Part shown: positions 27,401-39,060 of the stretch, in pieces
Numbering within the stretch: the stretch's first letter is position 1
Layout: the number at the start of each line of letters is the position of its first letter
Source of the DNA: Epiperipatus broadwayi
Lineage: Eukaryota > Onychophora > Udeonychophora > Euonychophora > Peripatidae
Direction of reading: 5' to 3'
Length of the DNA: 64,000 nt
NCBI GenBank assembly: GCA_028023455.1
Contig: JAQFVV010006246.1
Span: 5,842,363-5,906,362 of the forward strand
Program-made: the position numbers and the translations under genes
The notes under the pieces: model-generated
Database searches by the model: none
The model's input: the letters and a program-made list of their open reading frames with translations, nothing else
What the model was told of the DNA's origin: nothing

Positions 27401-27736
27401 ATACACACAAACAATGTACACTAATAAATGTTGACATCAATAGTATTTATGGATAAAATTTTACAGCCTGTATTGGTACTCTTTCTGAGATTTCAGAATT
27501 TGGTTGCTTTATAAGTAATTGTGTGTTGAAGACGGTTGTATTGGAAATTAAAACAAAGAGTAAATTAGTACAATTAATAAAACATCAAATTGAAGATTTC
27601 AACAAGATTTTTATAATTTAGAACTATTAGTTTTGCAATCATTGAGTATGGCAGATAAATAAGTCATCCTACATACAAAAAACATTAATTATAGAATATT
27701 TTTAAAAATACAGTTAAATCATTTTGGTAAATATAG
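24441..27736. other. AT-rich intergenic DNA
   Basis: No open frame with recognisable content. A stretch at about 26250-26600 is slightly richer in GC (words like GGAAGATCATGACATT and TTGTGACATTTGG) and may be an old repeat, but I could not find a second copy in the window. Confidence 0.5.
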
Positions 27737-28530
27737 GGAATTTGAACTCAGACTTTCAAGCACCTGTCAACTATCCACACTATCTCATACCTCCAATACA
27801 CATGACCACACACATGCAGAAAAGATAAATAATCACCAATATATGTATTTTATGCTAAACGAGCACTCACAGTTGGTCCAGATTATCATCTCCCGCACTT
27901 ATATAATCAGTTCAATTTATATTAAGATAGCAAATCTTCATACTTTAATAGACATGCTTCACTCTAATCCAATCCAACTCTTCAGCCATCCATATCATTG
28001 AAAATTTGATAATGAAAAGTCCAAATCCTATGCTGATGCCAATATTATTGCCACACAAATTGACCTCAAGTCACTGACCCTTCATGTATAGGATCTTATC
28101 CATTTAAGTACATAGAAGAGGGATGGGCAGAATGCAGACTTAATGTGTAAATGTAGCAGGCATTTTTCATATACCTGGAGCTTAATTGTAAATAAAGGGA
28201 TTTGAACTCTACTTTCATGCACCTGTCAACTATCCACACTATCTTGATACACATGCAGAAAAGGTAAATAATCACCAATATCCATCCATATTTCATTCTA
28301 AATCAGACATCAGTTGGTCCAGATTATCATCTCCCACACATATACATAATCAGTGTTCAGCTTATATTAAGATAGCAAATCTTCATACTTTAATGGACAG
28401 GCTTCAATCTACTCCATCTCTTCAGCCATCTATGCCACTGAAAATCTGATGATGAAAAACCCAAATTCCATGCTGATGCCAATATTATTGCCCCATTTTG
28501 ATATCAAGTCACTGATCCCTTGTATAATAT
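27737..28530 (+). repeat. ~460-bp repeat family, two tandem copies
   Basis: Copy one (27737-28195) and copy two (28196-28530, shorter) share the same word order: TTTGAACTC, CAACTATCCACACTATCT, AATAATCACCAATAT, GTTGGTCCAGATTATCATCT, ATATTAAGATAGCAAATCTT, TTCAGCCATC and TGATGCCAATATTATTGCC. On the opposite strand the head reads GAGTTCAAATCC, which fits the B-box consensus of tRNA genes and suggests, without proof, a tRNA-derived origin. Open frames in it are artefacts of the repeat. Confidence 0.85.
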
Positions 28531-28534
28531 TGAC

Positions 28535-28866
28535 TTCAGCGTGGCATTTAGGCTTTTCGTAATTAGATTTTCAGTGATATCGATGGCTGAAGAGTAGGTG
28601 TAGATTGAAGCCTGTCCACCAAAGTATGATGATTTGCTATCTTAATATAAGCTGAACACTGATTATATATGTGTGTGGGAGATGATAATCTGGACCAACT
28701 AATGAATGCTGGTTTAGCATGAAATATGTATACTGGTGATTATTTATCTTTTCTGAATGTGTGTGGTCATGTGTATTAGTGGTGTGAGATAGGGTGGATA
28801 GTTGATGGATTCTTGAAAGTCTGAGTTCAAATCCCCTATATTTACAATTAAGCTCCAGGTATATGA
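28535..28866 (-). repeat. ~460-bp repeat family, inverted copy
   Basis: Reverse complement of the copies just upstream: GCTATCTTAATATAAGCTGA, GAGATGATAATCTGGACCAA and GTGGATAGTTGATGG, ending in GAGTTCAAATCCCCTATA at about 28823-28840. With copy two it forms a hairpin with arms of about 330 bp and almost no loop. Confidence 0.85.
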
Positions 28867-29189
28867 AGAATGTCTGTTTTCAAATATTTATCATTTTCGT
28901 TTTTTTTTTTTTTAAATAACCTTAAGAGTTTAGTAAGTTTTAACACGTTCCATAAATTTTATCAAAATTTCGTTTCAGTAAGCATATGTGGTAAATTATA
29001 TTTATTTTCTAAAAAACCTTTATCAGAATTCTTTTATTGCATTATAACAAAATGCAATATTAATCTAAAGTTTATGATATAGTTCTAAATATTGAGATAG
29101 TTAAATAAATTGTATTAATGAACATAAAGTCATGAAAAATGATTACTATTTGGCTATTATTTTCAAGCTTAACCTATCTTCTGAAAACA

Positions 29190-29515
29190 TTATATACCAA
29201 AAAATAGGGTATATGAGCACAGACTTTTACATGACTCTCCACTCTATCTCATACAGTGATACACTTGAACACATATGTTGAAAAGATAAACAATCACCAG
29301 TAGATGTATTTCATGCTAAACCAGCAATCATCAGTTGGTCCAGATTACCATCTCCACACATATATGCTATAAGTGCTCAGATATATATATTAAGATAGCC
29401 AATCGCTTCAATCTACTCCACACTAACTCTTCAACCGTCCATCCAATTGAAAATCTGATGATGGAATGCTCCAAGGCCACCCTGAGGCTGAGATTCTTGT
29501 CACACCCATAATATT
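29190..29515 (+). repeat. ~460-bp repeat family, older diverged copy
   Basis: Same order of landmarks (CAATCACCAGTA, CATCAGTTGGTCCAGATTAC, ATTAAGATAGCCAATC, GAAAATCTGATGATGGAA) but with more substitutions and small deletions than the neighbouring copies. Confidence 0.75.
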
Positions 29516-29549
29516 TATCTAAATTTTATTTTCGTTTTACATATTTTTA

Positions 29550-29645
29550 AGTAAATGATGAAATTTAAAAATGTAATATTTGTTAATGGTTTTTTTTTTT
29601 AAAAAAAAAAAATCATTAATGTTTTACTTAGATCATTTACTTGAA
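29550..29645. repeat. Imperfect AT hairpin
   Basis: AAGTAAATGAT on the left pairs with ATCATTTACTT on the right across a T-run/A-run centre. A small foldback of about 45-bp arms with mismatches. Confidence 0.4.
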
Positions 29646-30689
29646 TAAAAACTAATACACTATAATTTCATAAAACCCATTTTATTAAAACATTTTTAAA
29701 GAAACAAGTAATGAGTACAATATAATGTAACTACCCCTTCATTGAGGTTATTTGTAACTGATATTAGTTATTATTTCATGCAAATTTTCCATTTCTAAAA
29801 AAGCATTTACTTTGCATCATTTTTCCAAAATCCATTTAGTTTTTTTTTTTTTTTTTTTCCAGAGGTTCATTTTCTTTATTATTTTCTTTGAAAAAAAGGA
29901 ATATCAATTTATTTTTCTCACAATTTTAGTCATCATATAAAGCACAACTTCATATTAATTTTTGTCTAATAGTAAAAATATCATGGTACTGTTCTATTAG
30001 CTCGTGTCAGCCATTTGGTGGGAGTGATGCTATGCAAAAACAAATATAAGGTTATCGGGTTGCTGGCATAAAACTTAATTTTTAATATCTATATATTAAT
30101 TTATGTTAACATCTACAAAATCAACAAGTGTGTATATTTGTTATTTAGTTGATGATGTGGAATATATTTATATAAATAAGTTGGATGTAGAAATTAAAAT
30201 AAGTTCAAAACAATTTTTTCTTCAAATTTTACTCTCACCCTGCTATGTAAAGCAGAACTCATTTGTAAATAAATTGGACAAGTTATATTTATTATATACT
30301 TGATCAAACCGGATATGAATTAATTTTGCATTAGAAGACCAATAGTTATATACATGTCTGTTAGTTTAATTTTTGAAATAGAGAGGTACTATGCAATATT
30401 TTTCATACATTTAGATATTCAATGAGAATTAGATCTATGTGCATAAATAGTTCAATGATGAGAGCTATATTACTCATGCTAAGAATAAAATGCTGGTGTA
30501 ATACATCTAAATTAATTAAATGTCTTTAAGGAAAAAGGGTTTTTTATTCATTTCATAATGGAGTTTTTTTTTTTGGTAGCATAGTAACATACAGGATGAT
30601 TTACCTATATAATGTTAATAAGGTTGTTTGACTGTATTTGCAATACTGTATGTTGATATTGTGTGTCTATGTTCTTTTATTGCATTCTG

Positions 30690-31160
30690 AAATACTTCAT
30701 CAGCCAATCCTTAAATATTGGAGATGCCCAGAGTGAACTCCTAAATGGGCAAACCAAAGAAATGGACATAAGCTACTGAAGCATGCTTGATTCCTGAACC
30801 TGGCTGACCTTAAGGCTTTCAAAAGAAATGGGATTCTGGAGCCATTGAAGCAAGTTTCCTTTCGAAGAAAACACCTTTGCCAACAGGAATGAGATTTGCA
30901 TTTGAACTGCGAGATGATTTTGAACATCTCCAGTCTCATAGTTTTGCCACACATGCATCTCTTGGCATTGTACCGGTTGAAAATGTATGTCCATCCAACA
31001 AGATTTAGAATCTAAGCAAAAATACCCCAAATCCAATCATGTCTGAGATACACAGGTCAGGAGCAATCATGAATTTTAACCTATTTGCCCATTCTCTAAA
31101 TCTATAACACTACAGACAACAGCTACAGTGATACCACATGAATTTATTCCTTCCCGGCCT
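30690..31160. other. GC-richer island of unknown nature
   Basis: Composition rises sharply compared with the flanks, and all frames have few stops. Overlapping minus-strand frames of 84 and 87 codons contain varied residues (e.g. NLLQWLQNPISFESL) but no motif I recognise. It may be a decayed transposon ORF, a processed pseudogene or an untranslated exon. It ends near a GAT microsatellite (about 31188-31203). Confidence 0.35.
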
Positions 31161-33949
31161 TGCTTCAACATTTTGCATGAGAACAACTGATGATGATGAT
31201 GATGAGAGATTGAGTAAACCCGAGGATTAAGTTTAAAAATATAAATATTTATTTTGACAAAAATTCAAGATGATTCTATATATATAATCAACTTCACGCA
31301 GTTTAAACTTTATTTTGGATACAAATATTTGAAAATCTTGATTCAATTATTTTTATTTTAACAAATAACAATTTAGTGTGGCATTTCAATACATAATATA
31401 TATTTGAAAATCAGATTTTTATTTAATGTTACAAAACGGATTTACCTGGGTGTTATGGTGGACGTTTTATATATTTAGATAACAAATATAAAGATACGAT
31501 AGAGTTTCACTGTTTATACGACTTTAATAGAATGCCCTTGGCATTTAATACATAGCTTTATTTTCATTCATAGCATTTATTTATAACAAATAAGAATATA
31601 TTCTGATCCATAAGTATACTAAAAACATTTATTTATTTTACATTTTTGACATTTAACGATAAAATCTTGCAAAAGCTTATTTCAATAAAGGGGAGGGCAG
31701 CTTTATGAAAAGTTGGATCTAAAACTCCAACAAAAAATAAAGAGAAAAATGTTTCATTATCCCACATCATTATGATTTATTTTTCCAAACAGGTTAGAAA
31801 ATGAACTATAAGAAATTGCGGTGATAGCATAATGTCAGTAAACGAGAGAATGGCAACTTCGGCGAAGAAAACATCCTTGATTTTAAGGTGGTATGCCAGC
31901 CTTTCGGCTGAGAAGTACCGAAAGGAAAAGTTAGTAGGAAGTTGCTATGGTTTCAAATTACACTAAGTCCATGCAGAGCTTCAACTACCCTAACCAGCTT
32001 ATTCCAGGGAGTAGATTTATATCTGTTACGAACAAGAACACTGAAGAAGGATGGAAGGCTTCGAATCTTTTGGAATGAGGTACAGACAGATCCAAGCAGT
32101 ATATAAATATATACTTTGAGAAGAATGACAAATGAAGATGATCAGGACTCCCTGGAATGAGGTACAGGCAAATAAGATCAAAGCCCTATGTGGCTTATTG
32201 ATAATTTCTGACATGCTAACAATGATATTATAAGAATATACAATCATTAGATTTAAATACTAAAATGAAGCCCTAAGTGGTTTAACAAATACGTAATATG
32301 TTAAAATAATGACCCATGTAAGATAAAGTTATTTATCGGAAGCTAAAACTATAATTAATGAAGCATGCATTGCTCCCCCTTCTTGAATCAATATTATTTT
32401 GTTTAACATATAAAAAAAAAATTTGCACACTTAAAAGTGCAAATAAGTAGAATTAGATCGCCATCCTTTTGGTGATGATGATCAGTAAAGAAATCAATAA
32501 ATTTAATGGATACCAATATTCTCCTAGATTGAAAAGCATTCTTACATTTTGTATAAATTTATAAAATATTTTTTTATAACATATATTCATTTAACAGACA
32601 AACTCAATCTTACGAGCTATTTAGAAATAGACATGAAAATTAATTTCCCCACCCCCTCTTTTCTATTCCACAGTGGAATACAGAAGAAGTTCATAAGACT
32701 GGGTTTGATTGGCATTTTCAAATAAAATTTAAGTGAAAAATATAAAAATATCATTAAAATAAATTATAACCACACTAAATTATAAAAAAAATAAGCGTGA
32801 GTTAGATTAAAGATTTTACAATGAGATTAATTTGGATTGTAGAGAATCGACACAAAGAAAAATAATTATTTATTTAACATACTGGCTGATTAGCCAGTTA
32901 AAAGAGATTCAACATAAATAGAACATTAATTTTTTAAGAGTTAGTAGTAAGAATTCAGGTAATATGATTATAATGACTTTGGGCTTGTTACCTCATGATT
33001 CTATGGAATGAAGTATGGATGAATCTTCTGTGAAAGGTGGCATTCTTCGATTTTTGTGACAGGCAGATTCTACTCGAACCAACATGTTTCTTGGCCTCGG
33101 TGGTTCTCTGACAGCACACACACACTCGATCAATAGGAGCTACATCTCCAGATGGTGAAGATGGATGGGAAGGCAGCTTAGGCCCCTTTTTTCAAAAATC
33201 AAACAACTGTGAAGTTGGTTAGCGACTATTGACCAAACTATTTCAATAGATTTTCAGCCCTATTTATACAAATATTGAGTTATTTAAAGAAGGTTTTTAA
33301 TTGAACTTCTTAACTCAAATGGAATCCTGAATCTACAGAAACATTTTCTTTATTGTTATTGGAGATGCAATCACTAGATAATTGTCCAAAAATAAATTCA
33401 AATCAATTTCTAGATTGGAAATAGATTTGATAAAATGTTAACAGCTAATTTAAAATCAATTAGCTTTGTTTTAAATTTTACTTTCATTAACTTTGATTTA
33501 AAAATTCCTTTTAAAATCATGAAACAAACTAACATTCCCACCCCTTTAATTACTCTTGGACAGTTAGTGCTTGCATCTTCCATCTTGAATTTTTATGTAG
33601 TTTTATTACGAAAAATAATTACAAAATAAATAAAATATAATTAAAGAAAAAAAATACAAAATTATTTACAAGATTTGTTTGTGCTTATATATATATCTGC
33701 TCTGTTAATATATGTACATATATGAGTCACATCTATTGAAGTTAATATTGAAAATAATTAAAGAAAATTTTTATTTAAGATTTATATTTATAAATCTCAT
33801 AGACACTTCTCAGAAATATATGTATTATTTATATACATATGACAAAAAAAGGAGCAGGATGAAACATGGGTTAAGTGGTAGAACAGTGAAGCTTGATCTT
33901 GGGCTAAGGAGGGTAATCCATACATACTGTAAAACTACATATATGTATT
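31161..33949. other. Intergenic DNA with unclassified short repeats
   Basis: Two related segments share GGAATGAGGTACAG followed by a CA and an A-rich tail (about 32074-32100 and 32154-32180), with GCCCTATGTGG/GCCCTAAGTGG blocks after them. Slightly GC-richer patches occur at 31850-32060 and 33000-33190 (CAGCACACACACACTCGATC). No coding frame is supported. Confidence 0.45.
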
Positions 33950-34385
33950 GACAAAATTTCTTTATTGCAAATATAGCCAGGGATTTCTTATCTAATTGAC
34001 TATATATTTTTTAGCCAATGATAACATTCTCAAGGCATAAGTAACTGGATGTTTGCATTCACCATACCGATGTGAAATGATAAACTCCAAAATCTGAAGC
34101 ATCTGTAGTTATTGTCACTTCCAGATCACTCCTATAATGCACTAAGAATTTTTCTGATATTAATAAGTTCTTGGCTTTCTAGAATGCAACTTTGTGCTTT
34201 TCATTCCATTTCCAGCATTTTCCCTTATATAATAAATTATATAATGGTATTAATAAATGTGATTTATCCTATAATAAAACTCATAAAAATTAACAGTCCC
34301 AGAAAAGCTTGTAAATATTTAACATTCTTAGGAGTGGTAGCTTCTTTTACAGCTCTCACTTTCCCAGGTTTGGAATACTTTTCTT

Positions 34386-34741
34386 CCTTATTTATCATGC
34401 CCCCAAAATTTTATTTCCTAAGTTGCCCAAATGCACTTGGCAGTATTTAATCTAGCTTCCACTTCATTTAGCTTTGAGCACACTTCCAATAATCATTTTT
34501 CCAGCTCTTCTTCTAACTGGGCAATAATAAGTATATCATCTAAATAAGAAATAACAATGCCTTCCTTATTTATCACACCCCCAAAATTTTATTTCTGAAG
34601 TTGCTCAAATGCACTTGGCAGTATTTAATATAGCTCCCACTTCATTTAGCTTTGAGCACACTTCCAGTAATCATTTTTCCAGTTCTTCTTCCAACTGGGC
34701 AGTAATAAGTATATCATCTAAATAAGGAATAATTATGCCTA
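34386..34741 (-). repeat. 178-bp tandem duplication across the RT catalytic box
   Basis: Units 34386-34563 and 34564-34741 are alike over their whole length, both containing the complement of the YLDD-encoding segment. The period, 178, is not a multiple of three, so the duplication itself shifts the frame. It must post-date or accompany the loss of function of element A. Confidence 0.9.
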
Positions 34742-35334
34742 CGTTTTTGAGTAACATGCCCATTTTTGCTTGAAAGTTGCTTGGGATCATTTTTATTCCA
34801 TAAGGCAATTTATTGCAGTTAAACGGACTGTTAACATTTGTTTTTTCTGTGACCAGTATCTAGTGAAATGCAGATTTTAAATCTATCTTCATGAAAAATG
34901 AGGTTTTCTGTAAAAGTGCTAATACTTTATGTACTCTTGGCAAAGGATAAGTGCTCTTATTTATATAGTTATTTACAGAAATTCTGTAATCTCTACAGAG
35001 ATCAATAGTCCCATCAAGTTTAACAGTCATGTATATAGGAGTAGCCCATAACAATTCTTCTACAGCTTTTGACATCAGAGCATAGGAACTTTCCATGGTT
35101 TTGCACCTTTAGCTAATTCCATATCCACTGGTCTTATTCTTAATTCAGCTTTTTCCTGTTTAAATAGCTTATTACACTTTGTTCTAACTTCTGTTTCTAG
35201 TTTAATCGAATTTTAAGACAGATTGACAGAACCAGTTTCGAATGAGCAGTGGATTAATGTCTCTTTACAATAAACAGTGGTAAAACATTTAATTTTTGAT
35301 TTACTTTCACTAGAACAGAAAATTTTCTGCATAT

Positions 35335-35411
35335 TTATCCATTTACATCTGTGACCACTATATTTGTCTTATCCATTTCCATTTACATCTGTGGCCACTA
35401 CATTTGTCTAA
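35335..35411. repeat. Short tandem duplication inside element A
   Basis: ATTTACATCTGTG.CCACTA.ATTTGTCT occurs twice in a row. It lies between the protease-like and RT parts. Confidence 0.8.
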
Positions 35412-35639
35412 TCCAAATTTATTCTGCTCGAATTTAACATTAATTTTATTCCACTCCTTCAGAAACAAAATTAATAATCCAGCACTGCTGTCAACCTCCT
35501 TATTGACTTTAATTTCACAAATGGTTACATCCAAAGTAATTCAACTATTGTTTAAGTTGATTGATGACTTTATTTCTAATTTTTTACAAGCTCCTCCCAC
35601 CAATTTAAAGTCTGGTTATAACTTATCTTCATTTTGTTT

Positions 35640-35681
35640 GCAAACATGAGCTAAGTATCCTTTAATAACACAAATATGGCA
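35640..35681 (-). other. CCHC-type zinc knuckle of Gag, His replaced by Tyr
   Basis: The minus strand encodes KCHICVIKGYLAHVC. The spacing is that of a retroviral-type knuckle (C-x2-C-x4-H-x4-C), but the ninth position is Tyr (TAC), one transition from His (CAC). The three cysteines remain. A His two residues later (H12) does not fit the consensus spacing. Confidence 0.75.
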
Positions 35682-36350
35682 TTTTTTCAATTTGAATTTG
35701 TACATACTCTTTTTGTGTCTTACAATTCCACAGCATTATCATATTAATTCATTTCTTATGAATTTTTTAGATGATTTATCCATCTTAGCTCTGCATACAC
35801 TTGTGGTATTTTTTAATTTATTTGATATTATTTAATATTTGGATGCATAATCTGTTGTTAGCTCATGTGCTACACATTTTCCAATAGCTATTCTATATGC
35901 TATATTCACTTCATTAATAAAGTTTTTCTAAAATTGTGGTCCAAGATCTCATATATTAGTTGATCCAGGAATATGCCCTCTAAATCTGTTATAAATTCAC
36001 AATGTCTAGCCAATGTACACAATGGCAGATTGTAGTCTTGATATCTCAAGGTAGTTGTTTTCTTATTTGAAAATGCAAACAAGCTATCCTCTTCATTACC
36101 ACTGGTTAAAAATATGTAGTAAGATTTTCTATTAGTTCACTGTATGGTACATTTTCTGGAGTCTTCGGATCACATAGTTGCATAACAATTTGTAGAACAT
36201 TGCTACCAGTAAAGAACAACAGTGTTGAAACTTTAAGCTTATCATCTTCAATTTTACTGATCCTCATATAATGATCTATGTGCTCCACATATATATTCCA
36301 CACTAAGGGATTACTGATATCAAATTCATGCAAGTTATGAATGGGAATTG

Positions 36351-36879
36351 ACCTTTTTCTTCACTTTTTCCACCCAAATGTACAATTCTACTTTATTATT
36401 TTTAGTTAGTGTATTTAATAATCTTTAGATTTATTATTTCAGGTTAAATTTTTCTTTTAACCTGCTCTTTCTTAAATTGTTGGTTTAGTGCATAGATTGG
36501 TATGATGGTGTTAGTTAGGGATATAGTCATTATTATGTATAAGCATCTTCGGTAGATATCGTATATGTGTATATATGTTTAAAAGCATTAATCCTGCTCT
36601 TATATGAAGCTTATTAGATTTGTTTTAATGCTATTTAAATGGCTGAGTATCTATTTCTGTCTGAATGGTGGACTCATTTAAATTTTTGATCAGTCCTAAA
36701 ATATTTTGTTACTTGTATTTGAACATTTCACATGAAGTAATCTTATCAATTGATCCTAGCGTTTTACACAAAAAATTTTTTTACTGACTTTTAATTATTA
36801 TTTTGACCTGATGTAATCTAATCTAATACTTATTAGAGGATTAATTGTATAAGGAAATTAATGCTTTTTCTCAGTAAGG
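36351..36879. other. Spacer between elements B and A, possible shared LTR
   Basis: These 530 bases lie between the end of an integrase and the start of a Gag, both on the minus strand. This is where an LTR and leader would sit if B and A were tandem copies joined at one LTR. No convincing TG...CA ends or primer-binding site could be picked out, so this remains inference. Confidence 0.3.
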
Positions 36880-39060
36880 TTTTAGTATTCTGGCATTGTA
36901 TATGCCATGGATTTTACCTCTGCAATCCAGCCAATATGCATTTGGATCTGCACATGTGATGATAGTGAATATCCCATTATAAGAGTTGCAGAATTTATGG
37001 AATATGAGCCCTTGTGGTTTACTAACACAATGTTTTTACCAACACCTTGTCACCTACTTTGAATTGGTAGTCTGTTTTTATTTATTTTTGTTGGCTTTAT
37101 GGGCCATATGTGTCATCCTTTCATATGCTTTCCTCTGATCTCTGTCTGGATCTATAAATGGTTTTGTAGTTGTTGGTATGTATTTTTGGAATAAAATCAG
37201 TATGTTTAGGTATAGTATAATGGTTGTGAATCTTGTTGATTCATTTACATTCCAATTTATGAAATCGACTACACATTGCATTTGCTTTGCTCAACCTTTA
37301 TGTCTGTTCTCCAAATAGGTCCTAAACAATATCCAAGTTCCTGCATTATGCATTCACAGGGGTTTGACTGTGAATTTCTAATGGAGGTCAGTGTATGTTT
37401 TATTTGTTGTTTTAATGCCCATTTGTTCCATTTTTTGAATAGGAATGGGATACCATGATCCATTAAGATCACTTCTGGTTTTCCTAACTGTTTAAAATGG
37501 AAGGTGTCTAATACTTTAATGGTATATCTAGTATTAGCTTGAAGTATTGGGTAAGGTGTCACAAATTTTGAAAAGAGATCATAAGCTACTAACAAATACT
37601 TTTGTTTATTTGATGGAGGTAACAGTCCATAAAAATCTATAGCTAAGATCTCATTTGGTTATTCTGGTATGGTAGATTTTACTGAACTAACATAACTCTT
37701 GTTTACTAGTTTGGCTTTTAAGTATATTTGACAATTTTGTATTTCTTTTAGGATGTCTTTGTACATTCTGATCAGTAAAACCAATTTTTTAATATTTGTT
37801 CAGTTTTGTGTCTCTATAGCGCCCTTATAAACAATGTACATATTGTATGAGTGGTTTTTTTTTAATATTTCAGGTATTATCTACCCTCCACTCATATATA
37901 TCATTGTTTATTTTATATGTCCAAGACCTGATTATCCAGCTTATATTAAGATTTTTGGATGTGTACAGAATTTTCCTCTCCACTTAAAGTTTTAATGACG
38001 AGTTAAATCTTTATCTTTAGATTGTATATTATGGATATTTACTAAATCGTTCTCTACATTTTCATTGGATATTAGATCAAGGTTCATAATGTACATTATC
38101 TACCGATAGGTGTTGTTGTTCTGATCTACATGGATTTCAATTTAGTGCTTCATCTACAATGTTTTTGGATTGTAACAACATTCTCCATCTAACAAGGGAA
38201 TTATCAGTTAGGTAGTTGTGTTTCAAGAATTTGAGGCTTTTATGCTCAGTGATCACTAGAACCTCTGATCTGAGAAACATTTGTCAAAATTTCTGGAAAT
38301 CCCACATTATTGCTAGTGCCTCTTTCTCAGTAACTGTATAATTTATTCCTGGATTCTTTAAGAGATAGCTGATAAAGTAGAGGATCTTGGTCGAACCACC
38401 CTCCTGGATTTGGGATAAAGTTACTCTTAGTCTGTAACCACTGTTATCTGTTTGTATGATAAATGGTTTGTTAAAAATCAGGAAAAGCTAACCTAGTTTG
38501 CTCTTAAAATCCTGTTTTAATTCTAGCAAATGCCTCATCTTGCTCTTCAATCCAGTTCCATTTCTCATCTTTTCTTTTAAGTTTGAGTAATAGTTCCATA
38601 TGATCAGAGAATTTTTGCTAGAAACCATTATAAAAATTACTTAATCCTAAAAATGATCTGATTTGTTTGTTGTTGGTGAATTTAGGGAAATTTTGTATAG
38701 TACTAATCTTATTGGATGAAGTTTAATCCCATTACAACAGATGATGTGACCTAAGAAGACTACTGCATTACATACTAGGGTACTCATGTTGGAAATTGAT
38801 CTTTATCTATCATAACACTTTTTAAAGAAAATTTATATGTTCTTCTATAGTAGCTGATGCAATTATAACATCATCTACAATATAACAAATACAATAAAAT
38901 TATATTACTTACAATTATTTATTCCATTTACTTTTGGGAATTGCTATGGAATATATTTAGTATATAAAAATATTTCATACCCAGCCAATAACTATGTAGT
39001 TTATTAATCTCCAAATGGGTTGCTTACTCATCTAATTAAAGTCTATGTAAACTTCTTTCT
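36880..39060 (-). pseudogene. Ty3/gypsy-like element B: RT 3' half - RNase H - integrase, broken
   Basis: On the minus strand, RT is recognisable from IVDDVIIAS (about 38890) through a thumb segment ending RSFLGLSNFY (about 38630). RNase H follows with GINYTVTEKEALAIMWDFQK and VITEHKSLKFL (about 38360-38220). Integrase follows with NEILAIDFYGLLP and VAYDLFSKFV (37660-37560), EVILMDHGIPF (about 37470) and NPCECIMQELG (about 37340), so the D, D and E positions of the catalytic triad are still readable. The C-terminal FKVGDKVLVK is near 37060, and the end is near 36880. Stops and frameshifts abound. Gag, protease and the RT start of this copy are absent upstream of about 39060. Confidence 0.85.

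Larger units (their letters stand above)
33950..36350 (-). pseudogene. Ty3/gypsy-like element A: gag - protease - RT - RNase H start, broken
   Basis: Read on the minus strand. The Gag start is at 36333 (MHEFDISNPLVW, then an EHIDHYM motif), and Gag continues in pieces with a zinc knuckle at 35681-35640. A retropepsin-like VDSSAGLLI lies near 35500-35478, with DSS in place of the DTG/DSG active site. Reverse transcriptase begins at 35096 with KLDGTIDLCRDYR, YPLPRVHKV and MKIDLKSAFH, followed by a YLDD catalytic box near 34724 that is duplicated (see below). RNase H begins with TITTDASDFG near 34120 and fades out at about 33950. Known: this is the normal gypsy order, and Gag without a separate N-terminal domain resembles K02A2.6-type elements. 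Many stops and frameshifts make it dead. The rest of RNase H and the integrase are missing from this copy. Confidence 0.85.

Noticed and set aside
28823-28834. Possible tRNA gene, from the B-box-like GTTCAAATCC
   Set aside because: No cloverleaf or acceptor stem could be drawn; kept only as a hint of tRNA ancestry of the repeat.
34112-34450. 112-codon open frame on the + strand
   Set aside because: It is the antisense of the reverse transcriptase/RNase H part of element A, whose minus-strand motifs (YLDD, TDAS) are clear.
37276-37458. 60-codon + frame with several cysteines
   Set aside because: Antisense of the integrase core of element B.
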